From: Spirochaetaceae bacterium
GTDB taxonomy: Bacteria; Spirochaetota; Spirochaetia; Treponematales; Breznakiellaceae
Assembly: GCA_031280115.1 (NCBI GenBank)
Contig: JAITHF010000231.1
Coordinates: forward strand, 1 to 6,036
Length of the DNA stretch: 6,036 nt
Direction of reading: 5' to 3'
Part shown: positions 1 through 3,864 of the stretch, piece after piece
Position numbering within the stretch: the stretch's first letter is position 1
Layout: every line of letters begins with the position of its first letter
The notes under the pieces: model-generated
What the model was told of the DNA's origin: nothing
Database searches by the model: none
The model's input: only the letters and a program-made list of their open reading frames with translations
Position numbers and translations under genes: made by a program

Positions 1-141
1 GGCGCGGAAGCAGCGGGCTGTGAGGCGGGGGTTCGGCTTTGCAGGGGAGCGCGGCAGACAATCAGCCGTGAGCGTGGTAGAGTTAGCATAAAACACCCTG
101 TTCCGCGTGAGCAAGGCGGATGAAAAGGAGCGAGTAAAGAT
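1..141. other. Left-edge region without a supported gene
   Basis: No gene is supported here. Two forward frames are open from the window edge: one for 40 codons up to a TGA at 121-123, the other for about 30 codons up to a TAA at 89-91. Two reverse frames are open as well, so in such GC-rich DNA the openness says little. One forward frame could be the 3' end of an upstream gene, but neither tail contains a motif I recognise. The AT-richer stretch around 83-93 (TTAGCATAAAA) could contain a -10 element for the downstream gene, but no matching -35 lies at the right distance, so I do not call a promoter. Confidence 0.4.
124..130 (+). promoter_or_regulatory. Ribosome binding site of the LRR protein gene
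   Basis: AAAAGGAG-type purine run (core AAGGAG), 11 nt before the ATG at 142. It is a strong Shine-Dalgarno match at a slightly long but acceptable spacing. It supports that ATG over any later start, as does the signal peptide that follows directly. Confidence 0.75.
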
Positions 142-828
142 ATGAAAAAGGCATTTTTGAGGGCGCTTTGCCTTACGGCGGCGCTTATGGCGGCGGCGGC
201 GGCCAGCCTGAACGCGCAAACAGAGAAAACCCCTGAAGGGCTGGTGTATGAGCGGAACGGCCAGGGCATAACCATCACAGGCTATACCGGCAAGGCCGCG
301 GCGCTGGTTATTCCTGCCAAGATTGAGGGCCTGCCGGTTACCTCCATCGGGGACGGGGCGTTTTATAATTGTACGGGCCTTACCAGCGTCATCATCCCGG
401 GCAGCGTTACCTCTATCGGGGACAGGGCGTTTGCTTGGTGCGGCGGCCTTACCAGCGTAACCATCCCCACAGGCGTTATCTCCATCGGGGACAGGGCGTT
501 TTCCGGGTGCGAGCGCCTTGCCAGCGTAACCATCCTCAAAGGCGTTACCTTCATCGGGGACAGCGCGTTTTGGGAGTGCGGAAGCCTTACCAGCGTAACC
601 ATCCTCAAAGGCGTTACCTTCATCGGGGACAGCGCGTTTTATGAGTGCGGAAGCCTTACCAGCGTTACGTTTGAGGCGGGAAGCCGCATAGGTTCGGGGA
701 ATTTTGGTGACGACGGCGAATATCCTCCCTTCCCTGGTGATTTGCGCGCTCAGTATTTGGCCCAAACCGGCGGCGCCGGGACGTATACGCGGCCTTACGG
801 CGGCGATAACTGGACAAAGCAGCCCTAA
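142..828 (+). CDS. Secreted BspA-type leucine-rich-repeat protein
   Basis: Predicted exported protein of 228 residues with no recognisable catalytic site. Residues 1-25 form a Sec signal peptide: MKKAFLR, then an Ala/Leu-rich core, with likely cleavage after SLNA before Gln26. There is no lipobox cysteine. Residues about 33-56 are a short lead-in (GLVYERNGQGITITGYTG), typical before BspA-like repeats. A degenerate first unit (57-78) precedes four consecutive 23-residue LRR_5/BspA units (79-101, 102-124, 125-147, 148-170) with pattern LTSVxIPxxVTSIGDxAFxxC and a cysteine in each, plus a half unit at 171-177. The tail (about 178-228) is Gly/Tyr-rich and ends GTYTRPYGGDNWTKQP. In this family the repeats form a curved solenoid used for adhesion or protein binding at the cell surface; the ligand cannot be inferred here. 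It stands alone, convergent with the operon on the other strand. The family call is firm, the role is open. Confidence 0.88.
   Translation: MKKAFLRALCLTAALMAAAAASLNAQTEKTPEGLVYERNGQGITITGYTGKAAALVIPAKIEGLPVTSIGDGAFYNCTGLTSVIIPGSVTSIGDRAFAWCGGLTSVTIPTGVISIGDRAFSGCERLASVTILKGVTFIGDSAFWECGSLTSVTILKGVTFIGDSAFYECGSLTSVTFEAGSRIGSGNFGDDGEYPPFPGDLRAQYLAQTGGAGTYTRPYGGDNWTKQP
376..651 (+). repeat. Four in-frame 69-bp tandem repeats encoding LRR units
   Basis: Units lie at 376-444, 445-513, 514-582 and 583-651, each exactly 69 bp (23 codons). Every unit carries the bases for AGCGT(A/C)..., ATCGGGGACA and a TGC codon at the same offset. Because 69 is a multiple of three, open frames persist in other frames and on the reverse strand; these are repeat by-products, not genes. 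Equal unit length with graded divergence suggests expansion and contraction by recombination or slippage. Confidence 0.9.
523..665 (+). repeat. Near-identical 69-bp tandem duplication inside the LRR gene
   Basis: Bases 523-571 are identical to 592-640 (49 bp). After two mismatches (572-573 against 641-642, giving Trp against Tyr), bases 574-596 match 643-665 exactly. The two copies therefore differ at 2 of 74 positions, and the synonymous sites match as well. The earlier units (376-513) are clearly more diverged. This is the signature of a recent duplication of one repeat unit. Confidence 0.9.
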
Positions 829-844
829 CCGCGGCTTTAGAAGA

Positions 845-877
845 GATAACGAATTATCGGCGCTTCGCGCCTCTTTT
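845..877 (+). terminator. Probable intrinsic terminator of the LRR gene
   Basis: A GC stem GGCGC (859-863), loop TTC, GCGCC (867-871) is followed at once by TCTTTT (872-877). It begins 31 nt after the TAA stop. The stem is short (5 bp) but all G/C and has the expected U-rich tail. A second small hairpin abuts its 5' side: GATAA (845-849), loop CGAA, TTATC (854-858). In addition AAGAG (841-845) can pair with CTCTT (871-875) to close both hairpins into a three-way junction. The order of elements supports termination of the forward transcript; efficiency is unknown. Confidence 0.6.
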
Positions 878-884
878 AAGAGAA

Positions 885-908
885 TTTGGGGGAACCAGTT
901 CCCCCAAA
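885..908. repeat. Perfect 11-bp inverted repeat between convergent genes
   Basis: TTTGGGGGAAC (885-895) and GTTCCCCCAAA (898-908) are exact reverse complements separated by CA, so about 10 bp of stem with a 4-nt loop can form on either strand. On the minus strand the stem runs into AAATTCTCTT, a moderately U-rich tail, so it may end the pnp-dut-lptF-lptG transcript about 130 nt after lptG. On the plus strand it is followed by C-rich sequence without a T tract. It could also be a dispersed palindromic repeat of REP type; copy number elsewhere in the genome would decide. Confidence 0.6.
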
Positions 909-931
909 CCCCCTATTAACGCGACGTGTGC

Positions 932-970
932 AGCGCCGCTCACGCTTTCAAAGCGCGGTGAGGCGCCGCT
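932..970. repeat. Imperfect long hairpin downstream of lptG
   Basis: The arms AGCG-CG-CTCAC (932-943) and GTGAG-CG-CGCT (958-970) pair, with one C-C mismatch and one bulged G. A short inner stem GCT/AGC (944-946 with 952-954) can add to the tip. No T tract follows on either strand. It lies 66-104 nt beyond the lptG stop. It may protect the 3' end of the operon mRNA, take part in termination, or be part of a palindromic repeat cluster with the neighbouring inverted repeats. Confidence 0.4.
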
Positions 971-1035
971 TCTGGGTTGTGACTAAACGTGCAAACCCGC
1001 CCGCCGCGAGAAGCTCCTGAATCTCCCTGCGGGGG

Positions 1036-2103
1036 TTAGGTTTTGGCGGTTTTGAGGAGGGCCGCGCCGATAAGCACGAAAAGCCCCACCGGAAACCAAG
1101 CGCCTACCAAAGGCGGGATGTAGCCCATCCGGGCCATCATCATGGTAATCATCTCGGTAACATAAAACACCACCGCGCTCCCAAGGCTCGACGCGAAACT
1201 CATAAGGAGAATGTTCTTGCGGAACCGCCCGCCCATTGAAATCGACAGCACCATCACCACGAAGCACACCGAAGAAAACGAATAGCGGTGGTAATAATCC
1301 GCAAGCACGTTGGTAAACGGAAGCCCCGCGGCCTTCAGGTCCTCCACCATGAACGCCGCCTCATGGGCGGAAAGATCCTCCACATTCACCGCGCTCCGGC
1401 GGAACGTGTCCGGGCTCTCAGTATAGCCCCTGCCGGAAGGGAGGGGTTTTATACGCATCAGAGTCCCTTCCCAGTGGTAAATCACTGCGTTGGAAAACTC
1501 CCAATGCTCCCCGTTCCATGACGCCTTTGGCGCCCGCACCACCGACAGAGCCCCGTCTGTTTCCGAAAGCTCAAGAATGATAACCCCGTTTAACAGCATG
1601 GCCCGGTGGTCGTAATAATCAACCGAATACACCCGCCGCCCGTTTTTTGACTTGATAACGATATACGAGTCCCGCGCCCCCCGGGGCTGGTGCAGGAGGA
1701 GGCTCCCCAGGTCGTTTTTCAGCTTAAACGTGGGAACCACCACCTTGTCCTCAAAGAAAAACGAAAACCCCGACGAGAGGAGGCCGATAACCACCAGAGG
1801 CAGGCTGAAGCGGGAAAAAGGTATCCCTGAGGCGAAAATCGCGCTCAGCTCGTTCCGGCTGTACAGGTCCCCCAAAGTGTAGGCCGCGGCGAATAACAGC
1901 GCCACCGGCAGGGCGTAGGAGAAACTTTTCGGCAGGTAATAGGCGCAGACAAGAAAAATCTGGCCCATCGGCACTTCGTAATTAAGATAGCGCCACAGGT
2001 TCGCGAAGAGGTCGATAAGGGATATGAAGAGCATGAACATAAGCGCCCCTGCCGCGAAGATAGGCAGGAACTGCCTGACAAGATACCGGTCAAGGGTGGA
2101 CAC
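1036..2103 (-). CDS. lptG: LptG-like permease of the Lpt lipid exporter (YjgP/YjgQ family)
   Basis: Inner-membrane subunit of the Lpt ABC exporter. With LptF it forms the transmembrane pair driven by the LptB ATPase, extracting lipid from the inner membrane and passing it to the LptC/LptA bridge. The topology is that of the family. There are three N-terminal membrane helices (about residues 12-36, 49-78 and 98-116), a periplasmic beta-jellyroll-like domain (about 120-260, with SVDYYDHRAMLLNGVIILEL and a WNGEHWEF strand), then three C-terminal helices (about 274-290, 296-320 and 328-350). Length (355 residues) fits the roughly 360 usual. I chose the GTG at 2103 because GAAGG lies 7 nt upstream; a TTG at 2109 would sit only 1 nt from it. 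It follows lptF by 30 nt. LptF against LptG is assigned by gene order, normal length and family resemblance, so the two names could be swapped. Confidence 0.85.
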   Translation of the reverse strand: MSTLDRYLVRQFLPIFAAGALMFMLFISLIDLFANLWRYLNYEVPMGQIFLVCAYYLPKSFSYALPVALLFAAAYTLGDLYSRNELSAIFASGIPFSRFSLPLVVIGLLSSGFSFFFEDKVVVPTFKLKNDLGSLLLHQPRGARDSYIVIKSKNGRRVYSVDYYDHRAMLLNGVIILELSETDGALSVVRAPKASWNGEHWEFSNAVIYHWEGTLMRIKPLPSGRGYTESPDTFRRSAVNVEDLSAHEAAFMVEDLKAAGLPFTNVLADYYHRYSFSSVCFVVMVLSISMGGRFRKNILLMSFASSLGSAVVFYVTEMITMMMARMGYIPPLVGAWFPVGLFVLIGAALLKTAKT

Positions 2104-2110
2104 AGGCAAG

Positions 2111-2115
2111 CCTTC
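2111..2115 (-). promoter_or_regulatory. Ribosome binding site that sets the lptG start
   Basis: Read on the minus strand this is GAAGG, with 7 nt between it and the GTG at 2103-2101. The in-frame TTG at 2109-2107 is too close (1 nt) to be served by it. The site lies in the gap between the lptF stop and lptG, so lptG has its own initiation signal. Confidence 0.6.
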
Positions 2116-2133
2116 GGCGTTTTTGGCAGGGTT

Positions 2134-3417
2134 TCACTTTTTTATCCGTATCAATGTCAGGAAAAAGCCGATAACCACCGCCGCAATATCAGGGAGCCAC
2201 ATACACCAGAAGGGCGGATACCCCAGGCGCAGCCCCATAGTCTGGCCGCCTATGAGCAGCACCCAATAGATAAAGGCGATGACGATGCCGAAGATAAAGC
2301 CGATTGCCCCGCCGTTCTTCTTGACCATAAGGCCCATCGGCACGGTGAGGAACATAAAAGCAAACGCCCCCAGAGGGAGGGAGAACTTCTTGTAATACTC
2401 GATAAGGTGCTGCCTGAGGCTCCGGTCTTTGGCCAGGGCTTCCGCGGCCTTGGCCTCCCGCATAAAGTTCGTAAGGTGGGCGGCCCGCCGGTTCCATGCC
2501 CCGTGCTGCGGGCCTTTGCGCAGGCTGTCTTCCAGCGCAAGGGCGTGGTTGAGGGCCCTGCGGTACCGCTGGTCAAGCTGTTTCCCCAGAGCTTCCCGCT
2601 TCCCCTTAATCGCCGCGCGCACGTCCCGGGAGCTCATCTCAGAGGGGGTGAGGGACGAGACGGCCTGAATCATATCCTCTTGGGGAACCCAGTAGCGCAG
2701 GAAGCGGCTTGAGGCGTAATCGTAATCGTAGCGCGCCACCTCTTTGGAGGACTGGATAAAGGCGCGGCTGAGCTCAAGGCTCAAGCCCTCTTTCCCCGCG
2801 TCCCGCAGCTCCGCGTTTTTCGCCATAATAACCCGCCGTTCCCCGTCGCTTGTTTTGTCCAGAATAAAGACGTCCCCGATGGAATTGCCGCTCACCTCGC
2901 CTGTTACGATCACCGTGTCTTTGAAGCGCTTCACCGAATGGGCGCTCAGTTCAAGCGCCGGCATTGAGGCCAGCACCTGCCGGTAAAGCCTGCCGTACTG
3001 CACCCGCCCTGCGGGAAGCAGCACGTCGTTGGCAAAGAACGAGAGCCCTGAAATAAACACCCCCACCGCGAAAGCCGGCGTGAAAATCATCCGGTACGAG
3101 AGCCCTGAAGAGAGCATCACCAGAATTTCGTTGTCCGACGTGAGCCGGCCTATGGTCATAAGGGTCCCCACAAGGCAGGCGAAAGGCGCTGAAAGGGAGA
3201 TAACCGACGGTATCGCGTAGATAAGGAGCCTTATAACCTGGGGAACCGGCGCCCGTTTCGAGAGCATATCCTCGGCGATAAACAGCATCTGATTAACAAA
3301 GAAGATAAAAAAGAAGATAAAAAAGCACACGGTAAAAGAAAGCAGCGTTTCTCCCACGATGTATTTAAATAAGGTCAGCGACAGGGAGCGGCCCGCCGCG
3401 GCGCGGGGGGAGGTCAT
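2134..3417 (-). CDS. lptF: LptF-like permease with an enlarged charged segment (YjgP/YjgQ family)
   Basis: Partner of the adjacent LptG-like protein in the inner-membrane Lpt exporter. Of 427 residues, helices lie at about 24-46 (very Phe-rich), 62-88 and 108-130. A periplasmic beta-rich domain follows (about 131-250), then a long charged, probably helical stretch (about 256-342, rich in Arg, Lys, Glu and Ala). Three C-terminal helices lie at about 345-362, 370-391 and 402-423, with the family-like segment LPLGAFAFMFLTVPMGLMVKKNGG. Typical LptF is about 360-370 residues, so the charged stretch accounts for the extra roughly 60. The ATG overlaps the dut stop as ATGA. No good Shine-Dalgarno precedes it, so translation is probably coupled to dut. 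The gene ends in TGA, 30 nt before lptG. The family is secure; the LptF name rests on order ahead of lptG. Confidence 0.85.
   Translation of the reverse strand: MTSPRAAAGRSLSLTLFKYIVGETLLSFTVCFFIFFFIFFVNQMLFIAEDMLSKRAPVPQVIRLLIYAIPSVISLSAPFACLVGTLMTIGRLTSDNEILVMLSSGLSYRMIFTPAFAVGVFISGLSFFANDVLLPAGRVQYGRLYRQVLASMPALELSAHSVKRFKDTVIVTGEVSGNSIGDVFILDKTSDGERRVIMAKNAELRDAGKEGLSLELSRAFIQSSKEVARYDYDYASSRFLRYWVPQEDMIQAVSSLTPSEMSSRDVRAAIKGKREALGKQLDQRYRRALNHALALEDSLRKGPQHGAWNRRAAHLTNFMREAKAAEALAKDRSLRQHLIEYYKKFSLPLGAFAFMFLTVPMGLMVKKNGGAIGFIFGIVIAFIYWVLLIGGQTMGLRLGYPPFWCMWLPDIAAVVIGFFLTLIRIKK
3298..3325 (-). repeat. 12-bp tandem repeat in the first membrane helix of lptF
   Basis: On the plus strand AAAGAAGATAAA occurs at 3298-3309 and again at 3310-3321, followed by AAAG. 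On the coding strand it encodes Phe-Phe-Ile-Phe repeats in the first membrane helix. It contains two runs of six A (3307-3312 and 3319-3324). A 12-bp gain or loss would keep the frame and change helix length by four residues, whereas slippage in an A6 run would break the gene. Confidence 0.8.
3414..3417 (-). promoter_or_regulatory. ATGA stop-start overlap coupling dut to lptF
   Basis: On the minus strand ATGA holds both the lptF ATG (3417-3415) and the dut TGA (3416-3414). The 20 nt upstream have no clear Shine-Dalgarno run, which points to re-initiation by ribosomes finishing dut. Confidence 0.7.
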
Positions 3418-3860
3418 ACGCCGGTAGAGCCGAACCCGCCGGAACCCCGCGCGGTGGGGGAAAGGCCCGCCGCCTCAACAAAAACCGCGCGGCGTACCGG
3501 CGCGAAAACTATCTGGGCTATGCGGTCCCCGTCCCGTACCGTAACCGGCTCGGCCCCCAGATTGACCAGGAGCACCGCCACTTCCCCCCGGTAATCCTGA
3601 TCAATGGTTCCCGGGGCGTTAAGCACAGTGAGCCCCCATGATGCCGCAAGGCCCGACCGGGGGCGGACCTGGCCTTCAAAGCCTTCGGGGATTTCAAGAA
3701 AAAGGCCGGTGGGGATACGCGCCCGCCCCAGCGGGGGGATATGTACAGGCTCGCTGAGAAACGCCTTGAGGTCCATGCCTGAGGCGCCGGCGCTTTCAAA
3801 GCGGGGGAGCGTGAGGCGCGGTTCGGCTGTACGCGCCTTTACGACAATAGGAGGGGCCAT
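3414..3860 (-). CDS. dut: dUTP diphosphatase, trimeric dUTPase
   Basis: Hydrolyses dUTP to dUMP and pyrophosphate, keeping uracil out of DNA and supplying dUMP for thymidylate synthesis; a soluble homotrimer in this family. All five conserved motifs are present in 148 residues: motif 1 SAGASGMDLKA (about 23-33), motif 2 RPRSGLA (66-72), motif 3 NAPGTIDQDYRGEV (81-94, with the catalytic Asp of ID and the DYRGE stretch), motif 4 RDGDRIAQIVFAPV (109-122) and the C-terminal motif 5 RGSGGFGSTG (138-147) that closes over the nucleotide. Length matches the usual roughly 150. The frame stays open upstream to 4025, but that part overlaps the end of pnp and has no dUTPase character. The ATG at 3860 places motif 1 at the right distance and starts 4 nt after the pnp stop. 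Its Shine-Dalgarno is weak (AGG, 3 nt away), so coupling to pnp is likely. Confidence 0.95.
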   Translation of the reverse strand: MAPPIVVKARTAEPRLTLPRFESAGASGMDLKAFLSEPVHIPPLGRARIPTGLFLEIPEGFEGQVRPRSGLAASWGLTVLNAPGTIDQDYRGEVAVLLVNLGAEPVTVRDGDRIAQIVFAPVRRAVFVEAAGLSPTARGSGGFGSTGV

Positions 3861-3864
3861 ACGC

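Noticed and set aside
61..93. Possible sigma70 promoter with a -10 near TAGCAT (84-89)
   Set aside because: No -35 match lies at 16-18 nt upstream, and the -10 matches only 4 of 6 positions.
363..644. Open frames in another plus frame and on the minus strand across the LRR repeats
   Set aside because: They arise because the 69-bp repeat unit is a multiple of three, so a frame without a stop stays open in every copy. The signal peptide and LRR consensus belong to the 142-828 frame.
376..665. Regular repeats considered as a CRISPR array
   Set aside because: The 69-bp units are contiguous, have no unique spacers, and code in frame for LRR units.
704..919. A 71-codon plus-strand frame running over the end of the LRR gene
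   Set aside because: It overlaps the real gene and crosses the terminator and the palindrome. It has no ribosome binding site and no recognisable protein features.
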